Below are positions 1-8,362 of a stretch of DNA of 56,654 nt, one piece after another. Made by a program: the position numbers and the translations under genes. The stretch's first letter is position 1. Each line of letters begins with the position of its first letter. Origin of the DNA: Phycisphaerae bacterium (GTDB lineage: Bacteria; Planctomycetota; Phycisphaerae; Sedimentisphaerales; Anaerobacaceae); the NCBI GenBank assembly GCA_017993835.1, contig JAGOLX010000040.1, positions 1 through 56,654 of the forward strand, in the 5' to 3' direction. A model generated the notes under the pieces. That model did no database searches. It worked only from the letters and a program-made list of their open reading frames with translations, and had not been told where the DNA came from.

Positions 1-73
1 ATCGAATGGATTGGTCACCACAAATTCCCTTGCAGGGCGAGGACAGAACGGGTACGAAATGGCAAAGAACACT

Positions 74-118
74 GGCTGGTTTTGACCCGATCCCCGGTGG
101 CTGGTCTTAACCCGATCC
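74..118. repeat. short imperfect direct repeat
   Basis: Two 20-bp units (74-93 and 99-118) match at 18 of 20 positions, with a 25-bp period. The second unit abuts the stop codon that closes the frame upstream of the response-regulator-like gene. No coding or mobile-element explanation is visible; bases 1-73 hold nothing else I can support. Confidence 0.5.
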
Positions 119-164
119 GTGACAGTCTTGGGCTGCCGGCCAGGAGGCGGAAACTGCCGGTGTA

Positions 165-683
165 TTGGCCTCGGCACTCCGTGAGCGTGCCATTCGCGTG
201 ACGGCGTCCGCGGACCGGGATGAGTGTTTCAGTCTGCTTGTCACGTGCCCTTGGGACTTGCTGATCGTCGACGCCAGTGGCAACAGCCATGCCCCGCTCG
301 ATCTGCTCGCGGATGTCGCACGGGTCTGCCCTGAGGTGCCGGTGCTCGCCCTCGTGCAAAAGGGCGACGTTGTGACGACGGTCCGAGCGATCCAGGCGGG
401 TGCGGCGGATTGCATCGAGACGCCGGTGACCGTGGCCCGATTGCTCTTGGCCATCGACTCGCTTGGCACGCAGCCAGTCCACAGACGCGCCGGCCTCCAC
501 GCGAACTTGACGCGGACGGAGCGAGTCGTGCTCCATCATGTCTTGAACGGCCTGACGAGTCAGCAGATCGGCGAGATGCTGTGCCGGTCGCCTCGGACGA
601 TCCACGTGCACCGGCGCAGCATCATGGCCAAGCTCGGCGCCGCCAGTCTCATCGAGTTGGTCAAGTTCGAACACGCGGGCTGA
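165..683 (+). CDS. degenerate LuxR/FixJ-type response regulator
   Basis: The C-terminal ~65 residues form a LuxR-type helix-turn-helix (LTRTERVVLHHVLNGLTSQQ, then a recognition helix with SPRTIHVHRRSIMAKL), so DNA binding is likely. The N-terminal part resembles a CheY receiver from beta-2 onward: the phosphoacceptor-like Asp is in DLLIVDAS, but the first strand and the acidic pair are absent, the switch Thr position reads Val (VLALVQ), and the conserved Lys is Thr (CIETPV). The frame is open back to 123 and homologous-looking sequence continues upstream of the TTG at 165 to an in-frame TGA at 120-122, so the start is uncertain and the gene may be 5'-truncated. The family is known from two-component systems; no kinase is adjacent. 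It may be a phosphorylation-independent regulator or a decaying gene. Confidence 0.7.
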   Translation: MASALRERAIRVTASADRDECFSLLVTCPWDLLIVDASGNSHAPLDLLADVARVCPEVPVLALVQKGDVVTTVRAIQAGAADCIETPVTVARLLLAIDSLGTQPVHRRAGLHANLTRTERVVLHHVLNGLTSQQIGEMLCRSPRTIHVHRRSIMAKLGAASLIELVKFEHAG

Positions 684-752
684 GGCGACTCGGTCGACGG
701 AATGACTCACGGCTGACAGTCTGTCAACGCGGTCACCACCCGTCGGCGCCGA

Positions 753-890
753 TCACCGACAAGCGTCCTGGATGGCCTGGCCCGCCAGCTCGATGTCCTC
801 GCCCATGCCCTCGATCGTATTGCAGCCGACGGCGGCGACCGCCGCGGCAGCCAGCAGGCACCAGAGAAGCAGGACTCGTACGGTTCGCAT
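753..890 (-). CDS. entericidin-like small lipoprotein
   Basis: A 45-residue protein beginning MRTVRVLLLWCLLAAAAVAA and followed by a VGC lipobox, then NTIEGMGEDIELAGQAIQD. Signal peptide, lipobox Cys and the short N-T-x-x-G-x-G-x-D-I tail are the layout of the entericidin A/B family, small membrane lipoproteins linked to stress or lysis in enterobacteria. The start is supported by GGAGGT seven bases before the ATG. It lies 27 bp downstream of the aminotransferase on the same strand and could be co-transcribed. Function here is unknown. Confidence 0.8.
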   Translation of the reverse strand: MRTVRVLLLWCLLAAAAVAAVGCNTIEGMGEDIELAGQAIQDACR

Positions 891-917
891 AGCTCTACCT
901 CCATTTTGTTCATCTCT

Positions 918-2084
918 TCAGGTGGCAAGTACCTCTCGCAGGCCACGGACCAGCCGGCCGATGCCCTCCGCGGCGGTGTCTTTCCGCAGGGCGCCGTAGG
1001 CAACCCGCAAGAGACATTGGCCTCGGACGCCGAAAGTGTCGCCGGGAATGACCGCGACCTTGTGCTCTTCAGTCAGTCGCTGCGCCAGTTGCATCGGGTC
1101 CATCTTCGTGCGGACGCGAAGCAGCACGTAGAACGCGCCCTGGGCTCGCGGGATGGCGACGAGGTCCCGAACCGTCTCCAATTCCTTCAGCAGGATCGCA
1201 CGGATCTCACGGGTTTCCGCGAGTCTTTCGTCGCAATAGGATCTGCCGACTCGCATCGCGCCCGCCGCCGCCCACTGCGAAACCACCGGGGCACAGATCA
1301 GAATCGTATCCTGGATCTTGCGGACCGGCTCGAACAGCCGCTCGGGGATGACCATCCAGCCGATTCGCCAGCTCGCGAAACCGTAGCCCTTCGACAGCGA
1401 GTGCAGACAGATCGTATGCTGCGAACTGCCATCGATCGCGCCGGGCGAGAAGTGCCTGGCGCCGTCGTAGACAAAGTACTCGTAAGCCTCGTCGGAAATG
1501 TGGTAGACGCCGTGCCGAAGGCAGAGATCGTTGACCTCGCGAAGGACGGGCTCGGGATAGACGGCCCCCGTCGGGTTGTTCGGCGAGATCGTGACCACCG
1601 CCCGCGTTCGGCTCGTGATCGCCTTCTCGATCAAGCCCGGCTGCAACTGGTAGTTGTCGTCGGTCGGCACGCAGACCGCCTTGCAGTCGGCCATGGTGAT
1701 CGCCATCTCGTGGTTGAAGTAGTAGGGCAGATTCAGGATGATCTCGTCGCCGGGATCGGCGATCGCCAGGACCGCATTGACGAAGCCCATGTTCGCGCCG
1801 GCGGTGACAACGATCCGTCGGTCACCGCCCAGGCGGATCCCGTTCTCGGCGGCGAGCTTGCTCTCGATGGCCTCCAGCAGTTCGGGAATGCCCTGGACGA
1901 GCTTGTACTTGTGATTCTGCGGGTCCGCGAGGAACCGCTGGATATATTCGGCAGCCTCCGGCGGCGGGCCGTAGTACGCGACGCCCTGGCCGAGCGAGAT
2001 CGTGCCGGGATTGGCGCGGATCCACTTCCCAACGACCGGGATGATCGGCGTCTGCACCGCTTGTATGCGGAGACTGTCGTACAT
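918..2084 (-). CDS. PLP-dependent class I/II aminotransferase
   Basis: A 388-residue fold-type I aminotransferase. Visible landmarks are the SPNNPTG motif (Asn170), ISDEAYE (Asp198, pairs with the pyridine nitrogen), and SLSKGYGFASWRIGW with the Schiff-base lysine at Lys232 and a phosphate-contacting Arg240. Length fits the aspartate/aromatic aminotransferase superfamily. It transfers an amino group between an amino acid and a 2-oxo acid in the cytoplasm; the substrate cannot be read from the sequence. It follows gnd on the same strand with a 170-bp gap that carries its own inverted repeat, so co-transcription is uncertain. Confidence 0.93.
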   Translation of the reverse strand: MYDSLRIQAVQTPIIPVVGKWIRANPGTISLGQGVAYYGPPPEAAEYIQRFLADPQNHKYKLVQGIPELLEAIESKLAAENGIRLGGDRRIVVTAGANMGFVNAVLAIADPGDEIILNLPYYFNHEMAITMADCKAVCVPTDDNYQLQPGLIEKAITSRTRAVVTISPNNPTGAVYPEPVLREVNDLCLRHGVYHISDEAYEYFVYDGARHFSPGAIDGSSQHTICLHSLSKGYGFASWRIGWMVIPERLFEPVRKIQDTILICAPVVSQWAAAGAMRVGRSYCDERLAETREIRAILLKELETVRDLVAIPRAQGAFYVLLRVRTKMDPMQLAQRLTEEHKVAVIPGDTFGVRGQCLLRVAYGALRKDTAAEGIGRLVRGLREVLAT

Positions 2085-2117
2085 CGATTCCTCCAGACCG
2101 AGTGTGTGGAAGGATTG

Positions 2118-2241
2118 GCCACAGAGGGCACAGAGAAGAAGGTCAGAAGTTAAGAAGGTCAGAAGGTCGGATTGTCCGGTCTTCTTCCATGCTCACCTTC
2201 TCACTCTCTCACGTTCTCACCTTCTGTGTGCCTCTGTGGCA
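2118..2241. repeat. imperfect inverted repeat with internal AGAAGGTC units
   Basis: The left arm (2118-2143) reads ccacagagggcacagagaag and the right arm (about 2216-2241) is its imperfect reverse complement, ending cctctgtggc. Between them are several AGAAGGTC/AGAAGTT direct units (2137-2168) and a CTCACnTTCTC-rich right half. The block fills the gap between gnd and the aminotransferase gene. It could be a small non-autonomous element or a terminator-like structure. Confidence 0.55.
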
Positions 2242-2254
2242 AGAAGATCCGTGA

Positions 2255-3706
2255 TCAGACGACATACGTGGACGCGGCGGTCGTGCCGCCCCGGCCGGTC
2301 CAGTTCGTGTGGAAGAACTCGCCTCGCGGCTTGTCCACTCGCTCGTACGTGTGCGCGCCGAAGTAGTCGCGCTGGGCCTGGAGCAGGTTGGCCGGCAGAC
2401 GCTCGTGACGGTAACCGTCGTAGAACGACAGCGCCGATCCGATCGTCGGGGTCGGAATGCCCAGCTTGATCGCGGTTGTCACCACGCGCCGCCAGGCGCC
2501 GTTGGCCTTCGTGACCGCTTCTTTGAAGAACGGGTCCAGCAGCAGGTTCGGCAGGTCGGGCCGCCCGTCGAACGCCTCTTTGATCTTCCCGAGGAACGCG
2601 GAGCGGATGATGCAGCCGCCGCGCCAGATCGAGGCGATGGCCCCGTAGTTGAGATTCCACTTGTGTTCCGTTGCCGCCGCCCGCATGAGCATGAAGCCTT
2701 GTGCGTAGCTGGCGATCTTCGATGCGTACAGCGCCAAGCGAAGGTCGCTGACCATGTTGGCCTTCTTGCCGCGGAAGGCCGCCTTCGGGCCGGACAGCGA
2801 CTTCGACGCCGCGACGCGTTCCTCTTTCAAGGCCGACAGGCACCGGGCGAAGACCGCCTCCGCGATCAGCGTCAGCGGCTGGCCCAGGTCCAGGGCCTCG
2901 ATCACCGTCCACTTGCCAGTGCCCTTCTGGCCCGCGGTGTCGAGGATCAGGTCGATCACGTGCCGCCCGTCGTCGTTCCGGACGCCCAGGATGTCGGCGG
3001 TGATCTCAACCAGGTAGGAATTCAGTTCCTCCTTATTCCATTCGGCAAAGACCTCGTGCATCTCCTGATTGCTCATGCCCAGGCCCTGCTTCATGAGGTC
3101 GTAGGTCTCGCAGATCATCTGCATGTCGCCGTACTCGATGCCGTTGTGGACCATCTTGACGAAGTGGCCGGCGCCGTTCTCGCCCATCCACTCGCAGCAG
3201 GGGGTGCCGTCGGGGGCCTTGGCCGCGATCTTCTGGAAGATGGGCTTGACGTGCTCCCAGGCCGCGGGCGAGCCGCCGGGCATGATGGCGGGACCCAGCA
3301 GGGCGCCTTCCTCGCCGCCGGAGACGCCGGTGCCGATGTAGAGCTTGCCTTGGCTCTCGACGTGCGCGGTCCGACGAATCGTGTCCTGGTAGTTGCTGTT
3401 GCCGCCGTCGATGATGATGTCACCGCTCTCCAGGTGCGGCAGCAACTGCTCGATGAATTCGTCCACCGGCTTGCCCGCCTTCACCATGAGCATGATCTTG
3501 CGCGGCCTCTTCAGACCGGCCACCAGGTCCTGGATGGAGTGACAGCCGATGATCCTCTTGCCCTTGGCCCTGCCGCTGGTGAAATCGTCCACCTTCGAGA
3601 CGGTGCGATTGTAGCAGGCGACCGTGAAGCCTTTGCTCTCCATGTTCAGAATGAGATTCTCGCCCATGACCGCCAGGCCGATCAATCCGATATCCGCTTG
3701 TGCCAT
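2255..3706 (-). CDS. gnd: 6-phosphogluconate dehydrogenase, decarboxylating
   Basis: A 483-residue enzyme that oxidatively decarboxylates 6-phosphogluconate to ribulose 5-phosphate with NADP in the oxidative pentose phosphate pathway. The N-terminus has the dinucleotide motif [20 protein letters not shown], the [20 protein letters not shown] substrate loop, and [15 protein letters not shown] with the catalytic Lys follow in family order, and length is normal. I chose the ATG at 3706 because AAGGAG lies about 10 bases upstream and family members begin at this point; the frame is open 11 codons further. Confidence 0.97.
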   Translation of the reverse strand: MAQADIGLIGLAVMGENLILNMESKGFTVACYNRTVSKVDDFTSGRAKGKRIIGCHSIQDLVAGLKRPRKIMLMVKAGKPVDEFIEQLLPHLESGDIIIDGGNSNYQDTIRRTAHVESQGKLYIGTGVSGGEEGALLGPAIMPGGSPAAWEHVKPIFQKIAAKAPDGTPCCEWMGENGAGHFVKMVHNGIEYGDMQMICETYDLMKQGLGMSNQEMHEVFAEWNKEELNSYLVEITADILGVRNDDGRHVIDLILDTAGQKGTGKWTVIEALDLGQPLTLIAEAVFARCLSALKEERVAASKSLSGPKAAFRGKKANMVSDLRLALYASKIASYAQGFMLMRAAATEHKWNLNYGAIASIWRGGCIIRSAFLGKIKEAFDGRPDLPNLLLDPFFKEAVTKANGAWRRVVTTAIKLGIPTPTIGSALSFYDGYRHERLPANLLQAQRDYFGAHTYERVDKPRGEFFHTNWTGRGGTTAASTYVV

Positions 3707-4060
3707 GATGACGTGCTCCTTGCCTAATTCAAAGCTCAATTGCCGCTGTATTCTCTTGCGTCGAGTTCCGCAAGACGCAGAACTCCACGCTACAGACCCA
3801 CGGGGCCACTATCCTACCCGAAAACCGCGTCGGCGTGTAGAGGGAGGCTACGGAATTGAAGAGGGATTATTGATGATGGATTGTTGGCGGTTCCGCAGAT
3901 TTGGCAACGGCGACAAGGTCTTTATACCCACGATCTCTCTCTGGTCTGCGGGGAAAAGCCCTGGTACAATACTCGCGGTCACGGGATCTGGGTCATCGCC
4001 GGGACGAGAACCCAGATCGGGACGGAAGCAAGCGGAGCGCATGACTCGGGAGGTTCCTGC
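3707..4060. other. intergenic region between divergent genes
   Basis: This 354-bp gap separates gnd (minus) from the short gene at 4061 (plus). The only site I can support is a TACAAT hexamer at 3965-3970 preceded by TGG, a good extended -10 for the plus strand, without a convincing -35. No coding sequence or RNA gene is visible. Confidence 0.5.
3965..3970 (+). promoter_or_regulatory. candidate extended -10 element
   Basis: TACAAT preceded by TGG matches an extended -10 box. It lies 90 bp upstream of the gene at 4061. The -35 position 17 bases upstream (TGGTCT) is poor, so this is a weak call. Confidence 0.35.
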
Positions 4061-4438
4061 ATGATGGGGTCCAAGGCGACTGTACAGCAACGGCTGGAGG
4101 CTTTGCGTGCAGAGGGGCATCCCACAAGCATGGCCGAACTGGACGAGCGGTGCCAGTTGCCCGAGACAGCTCAGAATGCCGCGGACTTGTACCGGCGGGC
4201 GTTCGCGGCATTCGTCACGCTGGTGGAGCGGACGGACATCCCGCTCTTCGCAAGAGACGCATTGCCCGAGAGGGGAGCCCCATTGCCCGACGAGATGGCC
4301 ACGGCAATCTCGCAGTATCTCGCGACGAACAGGGACCGAGGCTACATTCTCTACAGCGTCGTGACTGACAGCCAGGGCAGCGATAACGAGGCCATCGCCG
4401 GTGACTCCTGCAACTGGTGCTTCACCGTCGCACGATAG
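4061..4438 (+). CDS. short paralog of the 451-residue protein, internally deleted
   Basis: A 125-residue protein without a membrane segment. Its first ~85 residues (RLEALRAEGHPTSMAEL through ISQYLATN) align with residues about 57-140 of the protein at 4745. Its end (GYILYSVVTDSQGSDNE ... WCFTVAR) aligns with that protein's last 35 residues; the roughly 280 residues between are missing at the joint after YLATN. GGGAGG lies seven bases before the chosen ATG. It is either a decaying duplicate or a small derivative that kept the two ends. Function is unknown. Confidence 0.65.
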   Translation: MMGSKATVQQRLEALRAEGHPTSMAELDERCQLPETAQNAADLYRRAFAAFVTLVERTDIPLFARDALPERGAPLPDEMATAISQYLATNRDRGYILYSVVTDSQGSDNEAIAGDSCNWCFTVAR

Positions 4439-4511
4439 CACCAAAGGCGCGCTTGCGCGGTGGATGACCGTACTTGCAGACATGCGATAGGAGTTCACGA
4501 AGACGCTGGAT

Positions 4512-4597
4512 TGTCATTCCCGCAGAAGCGGGAATCCAGTTCCTGAGACACGTCACATGCTACGGTTCCTGGATTCCTGCTTGGCGCAGGAATGACA
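4512..4597. repeat. 86-bp dispersed hairpin repeat, copy 1
   Basis: The left end reads tgtcattcccgcagaagcgg and the right end is its reverse complement in outline (gcgcaggaatgaca). Each arm is itself a small palindrome (CCCGC/GCGGG and CCTGC/GCAGG), so the transcript could fold as a cruciform. A second copy of exactly 86 bp is at 54907-54992. It resembles the REP/BIME-like repeats scattered between genes in many genomes. Confidence 0.8.
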
Positions 4598-4703
4598 GCG
4601 TCCGGCCCATGCCTCGTCGCTTCTGCTGAGCGTGCAATGGCGGTCATGCAGCCGCGTTCGCACAGCCGGGAAGGCGAGTCTTCCGTCGCCCGGGCTATTC
4701 TGG

Positions 4704-4709
4704 TATGAT
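4704..4709 (+). promoter_or_regulatory. candidate extended -10 element
   Basis: TATGAT preceded by TGG lies 36 bp upstream of the 4745 start. The -35 region (TTCCGT at 17-bp spacing) is weak. The same TGG-TAnnAT pattern precedes the related gene at 4061, which suggests the two paralogs kept a common promoter. Confidence 0.4.
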
Positions 4710-4744
4710 GGCTTCGTTGTCCTGGCGGGGGTGGTTGTGCAGAG

Positions 4745-6100
4745 ATGTCAGCAGCAACGAAAGGGTCGAAGATGCATCACGACAGTGACGGCGGCACGGG
4801 AGACAGGCGGTTCAAACTCAAGGCTCGGCACGTGATTCTGGGGGCGCTCGCCCTGCTCCTGGTGGCTGCCATCGTACACGTGGGGCTGGTCAGCAGCGGC
4901 GCGACTCGACGCCTGGAGGCGCTGCGTGCGGCGGGGTATCCGACGAGCCTGGCGGAGTACGCCCTTCAGAACAAGCTGCCCATGGGGATGGAGAACGCGG
5001 CGCCGGTTTATGAGAGCGCCTTCGCGGCCTACGTGGCGCCGCCGGCGGATGTGAACCTGCCCTGGGTGGGCCAGAAAGCGACGGCTGTCGCGCGAGGAAC
5101 TGCTCTGTCGGAGCCGATGGCCAAGGCGGTCGCGGACTACCTGGCAGCCAACGAGAAGTGCCTTGCGCTGCTGCACGACGCGGCGCGCATCGAGAACTGC
5201 CGCTACGACTACGACTACCACCAGGGATGTCCGCACCTCAGCAAGCTGCGGTCGTGCGTGCTGTTGCTGAAGCTGGCGATCTTCTACCACGCCGGCAAGG
5301 GGGACGCCGACGCCGTCGCGAGTTGTGTCAAGGACGCGCTCCGTGCCGGCGATTCCATGCAGAAGGAACCCACGTTGATATCCTATCTGATCCACATGGC
5401 CTGCACCGGAGTGGCCATCACGGGTCTGGAGCACGCCTTGAACCTGACGACCTTCTCCGATTCGCAGTTGAGGGATCTCGACGATGCTCTGGTCATAACG
5501 GGCACGAGAACAGATCTCGCCCATGCCCTGATCACCGAGCGATGTGCAGCCATCGATATGATCCAGGACCCTTCGCGGATGGGGATGGGAGGGCCGGGAC
5601 CAGGAACCACCGCCTTGAAGCTGCCCGGCATTCGCTCACGCGGGATCATCGACATGCTGGACTACATGGGCGCCAGCATCGAGGCCGCAGCTCTCGAACC
5701 CCAGGCAAGAGAGAAACGATTCCGCCAGATCGAAGCGGATGTCAACAAACTCTCGTGGCTGCACCTGATGGTCAAGCAGCTTGCCCCGGCGACATTGCGA
5801 ATCTCGCAGCTCGACTCGCGAGGGCGCGCCCATCTGGACCTGGCCCGCACCGCTCTGGCCATCGAACGACACCGCCTGGCGACCGGGAGCATCCCAGGAC
5901 AACTGGCGGACCTCGTGCCGAAGTACCTGGAGCAGGTCCCCATCGATCCGTTCGACGGCCAGCCCATCCGCTACCGTCGCACGGAACCCGGCTATCTCCT
6001 CTACAGCGTCACGGACGACGGCAAGGACAACGGCGGAAAGGAAAGGGACGACGTCGCCAAGGGAGAACCTTACGACCTTTGTTTCATCGTCAAGAGGTAG
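4745..6100 (+). CDS. membrane-anchored protein with GspG-like C-terminus
   Basis: A 451-residue protein of unknown function. Residues about 28-50 form one hydrophobic segment after a basic stretch (LKARHVILGALALLLVAAIV), so it is probably anchored with most of the chain outside. The C-terminus has LARTALAIERHRLATGSIPG, VPIDPFDGQPIRYRR and GYLLYSVTDDGKDNGG, the pattern seen at the C-terminus of type II secretion major-pseudopilin-like proteins; the N-terminal prepilin cleavage motif is not obvious. ATG at 4745 gives the longest form; the ATG at 4772 is also possible. It is a paralog of the short gene at 4061, and its 3' end faces the HIT gene. Confidence 0.75.
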   Translation: MSAATKGSKMHHDSDGGTGDRRFKLKARHVILGALALLLVAAIVHVGLVSSGATRRLEALRAAGYPTSLAEYALQNKLPMGMENAAPVYESAFAAYVAPPADVNLPWVGQKATAVARGTALSEPMAKAVADYLAANEKCLALLHDAARIENCRYDYDYHQGCPHLSKLRSCVLLLKLAIFYHAGKGDADAVASCVKDALRAGDSMQKEPTLISYLIHMACTGVAITGLEHALNLTTFSDSQLRDLDDALVITGTRTDLAHALITERCAAIDMIQDPSRMGMGGPGPGTTALKLPGIRSRGIIDMLDYMGASIEAAALEPQAREKRFRQIEADVNKLSWLHLMVKQLAPATLRISQLDSRGRAHLDLARTALAIERHRLATGSIPGQLADLVPKYLEQVPIDPFDGQPIRYRRTEPGYLLYSVTDDGKDNGGKERDDVAKGEPYDLCFIVKR

Positions 6101-6130
6101 GAAAGAAAGCGGGCCGGGGCAGTTCCGCGA

Positions 6131-6541
6131 CTACAGACTCGCGCGAATTTTCGCGGCGATCTCCTCGATCTGCCCCTTCTTGTACTTGTAGGACGGCCAG
6201 CCGGTAAGGACCCTGTCGCCGGCCTTTCGCGGGATGATATGGAAGTGCAGATGATTCACGACCTGCCCGGCGGCGGAGCCGTTGTTCACCAGGACGTTGT
6301 ACCCCTCGGCCCCCATCGCGGCCGCGACCGCCCCTGCGATCTTGCCAAGCCGAGCCGCCACCGCGGACAGAATGCCCGCCTCGCACTCGTGAAGCATGGT
6401 GCAATGCTGCTTGGGAATGACCAGCGTGTGGCCGTCGCTGATGGGCCCGATGTCGAGGAACGCGAGGACCGCTTCATCCTCGTACACCTTCGTGACCGGG
6501 ATCTCTCCCGCGACCATCTTGCAGAAGACACAACCATCCAT
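6131..6541 (-). CDS. HIT family hydrolase
   Basis: A 136-residue histidine-triad protein. The family motif is seen as NHLHFHI (His97, His99, His101), with the N-terminal CVFC pair (Cys4, Cys7) and the HTLVIPKQH segment typical of the HINT branch. Such proteins hydrolyse nucleotide phosphoramidates or dinucleoside polyphosphates in the cytoplasm. The start is the ATG giving MDGCVFC, as in relatives; its ribosome-binding site is weak. It lies 61 bp after rplQ on the same strand and may be the last gene of the ribosomal cluster. Confidence 0.93.
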   Translation of the reverse strand: MDGCVFCKMVAGEIPVTKVYEDEAVLAFLDIGPISDGHTLVIPKQHCTMLHECEAGILSAVAARLGKIAGAVAAAMGAEGYNVLVNNGSAAGQVVNHLHFHIIPRKAGDRVLTGWPSYKYKKGQIEEIAAKIRASL

Positions 6542-6602
6542 GAGGTCGTCGCATCTCAGCCGCCCGACCCGCGTCGAGCGGCCGCATTGAAAAGACTCGT
6601 TT

Positions 6603-7166
6603 CTACTGCTTGTCCTGCGGGGCAGCCGGTTCCGCGCCGGCCTCGGGCGCCGCAGGCGTCTCGGCAGGCTGGGTCTCCGCCGCGGCAGGCGCCTGGCCGG
6701 CGGCCTTCGCCTTCTTGCGGGTCCGCTTCTTCGACGCGCCCCGGCGTTCCCGCTTGAGCGGCTCATCCGCGCCCAGCAGCTTGAGCAGCACGAGTTCGCC
6801 GTTGTCGCCCAACCGTCTCTGCGCGAGGCGGATGATCCGCGTGTACCCGCCGGCCCGGTCCAAGTATCGCGGGCCCAGTTCGCTGAAGAGCTTGCCCACC
6901 ACGGTCCCCTTCTTCACGGGCTCGCCCTCTTCGAAGGCCACGATGCTGCGGTTGCCCAGCAGCGAGATGGCCTGGCGACGATGCTGAAGCTTTCCCTTCT
7001 TGGCCAGGGTGATGAGCTTCTCGACGAACGGCTTGACCTCTTTCGCCTTCTGGATGGTCGTCGAAATCGTCTCATGCTCGATCAGAGACTGAGCCATGTT
7101 CCGGCGTAGCGACCGACGGTGAGCGGTGTTCCTGCTCAACTGGCGTCCTGCAATTCTGTGACGCAT
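6603..7166 (-). CDS. rplQ: 50S ribosomal protein L17
   Basis: The N-terminal ~125 residues are a complete L17 (MRHRIAGRQLSRNTAHRRSL, then HETISTTIQKAKEVKPFVEKLI). L17 lies near the peptide exit tunnel. The protein has 187 residues instead of about 120-130 because of a basic then Ala/Pro/Glu-rich tail (KAAGQAPAAAE ... PAAPQDKQ) that looks disordered. It follows rpoA by 76 bp, as in the alpha operon of most bacteria. Confidence 0.97.
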   Translation of the reverse strand: MRHRIAGRQLSRNTAHRRSLRRNMAQSLIEHETISTTIQKAKEVKPFVEKLITLAKKGKLQHRRQAISLLGNRSIVAFEEGEPVKKGTVVGKLFSELGPRYLDRAGGYTRIIRLAQRRLGDNGELVLLKLLGADEPLKRERRGASKKRTRKKAKAAGQAPAAAETQPAETPAAPEAGAEPAAPQDKQ

Positions 7167-7242
7167 ATCTCAGATTACCTCTATTATCCCAGATTCCCAA
7201 ATCTCTTCGGGGTCCCCGGCGGGCAGACCTCGATGAGGGCCC

Positions 7243-8256
7243 TTACCCTTCGGCCGGTCCGGCAACATCCTTCATTCCCAGCGAAAGGCCGATGTCGGCG
7301 AGCTTTCGCTTGATTTCACGCAGCGACGTCTTCCCGAAGCTGCGGATCTTCAACAGGTCTGCATCCGTCATCTGCACCAACTGGCGAACGGTCTCGACCT
7401 TCACGGATTCCAGGCAGTTGCTGGCCCGCACGGACAGCTCAAGCTCCTGGATGGGCGTATTGAGTTTCGCCTCGAGCTCCTGGTCGATCTGCTTCTCCGG
7501 CACTTCCACCGGAAGTTCGCCTGCGACCGTCTCCTCCCCGAGCTCGAAATACTGCACGAACGGATTGATGTGCTTGCGGAGGATCTTGGCGGCCTCGACC
7601 AGCGCCATTTCCGGCGTGATCGTTCCGTTGGTCCAGATCTCCAGGACCAGCTTGTCGTAGTTCGTCCGCTGGCCGACGCGGGTGTTCTCGGTGGTGTAAC
7701 GAACGCGAGTCACCGGAGAGTACACCGCGTCCAGGTGGATCCGCCCGATTTCCTGCTCGAAGCGATCGGAGTCCGCGATGCGGTCCGAAACCGGCACGTA
7801 TCCCCGTCCGGCGTCCACCACCATCTCCATCTCGAAACTCACGTCTTCCGTCAGCGTCGCCAGGACGACGTCCTTGTTGATGACCTCAATCGCAGGATCG
7901 GCGACGATTTGCGCGGCCGTCACTGGGCCAGCCTTGTTGACCGAGACTTTCATCGTCTTGGGACCCGGCCCCTGCAGACGAATGACCAGGCTCTTGACGT
8001 TCAGGACGATGTCCGTCGCGTCTTCCATCACGCCCCGAATCGATGTGAACTCGTGGTCCACGCCCGCGATCCTGATCGACGTAACCGCACTGCCTTCCAG
8101 CGAGGAGAGCAGCACCCGTCGCAGGCTGTTCCCGACGGTCGTGCCGAAACCCCGCTCGAACGGCTCAATATAGAACCGGCCGTATCTGTCCGTCGATACC
8201 CCAGCGTCTCTTTCCACACGAGTCGGCAACTCTAAACCGCGCCACGTCACTCGCAT
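7243..8256 (-). CDS. rpoA: DNA-directed RNA polymerase alpha subunit
   Basis: A 337-residue alpha subunit. The N-terminal dimerisation/assembly domain carries ERGFGTTVGNSLRRVLLSSL. The C-terminal domain (about residues 255-325) carries LELSVRASNCLESV and LLKIRSFGKTSLREIKRKL, which contact UP elements and activators. The canonical position is between rpsD and rplQ. GGAGGCCTG directly precedes the start codon; length is normal. Confidence 0.98.
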   Translation of the reverse strand: MRVTWRGLELPTRVERDAGVSTDRYGRFYIEPFERGFGTTVGNSLRRVLLSSLEGSAVTSIRIAGVDHEFTSIRGVMEDATDIVLNVKSLVIRLQGPGPKTMKVSVNKAGPVTAAQIVADPAIEVINKDVVLATLTEDVSFEMEMVVDAGRGYVPVSDRIADSDRFEQEIGRIHLDAVYSPVTRVRYTTENTRVGQRTNYDKLVLEIWTNGTITPEMALVEAAKILRKHINPFVQYFELGEETVAGELPVEVPEKQIDQELEAKLNTPIQELELSVRASNCLESVKVETVRQLVQMTDADLLKIRSFGKTSLREIKRKLADIGLSLGMKDVAGPAEG

Positions 8257-8362
8257 ACAGGCCTCCGATCTGAACTACCATCCCTAAGCGCACAGCCGAA
8301 CACGGACTGCCCACCCACCATTTCCATGCTCTGATTCCGCATTACGATTCCCACGCCCACCG

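Larger units (their letters stand above)
4439..4744. other. intergenic region with hairpin repeat
   Basis: This 306-bp gap holds the 86-bp hairpin repeat at 4512-4597 and a TATGAT -10-like box at 4704-4709. Nothing else is recognisable. Confidence 0.6.

Noticed and set aside
906-2153. 415-codon open frame opposite the aminotransferase
   Set aside because: Shadow; the minus strand carries the full PLP enzyme motifs.
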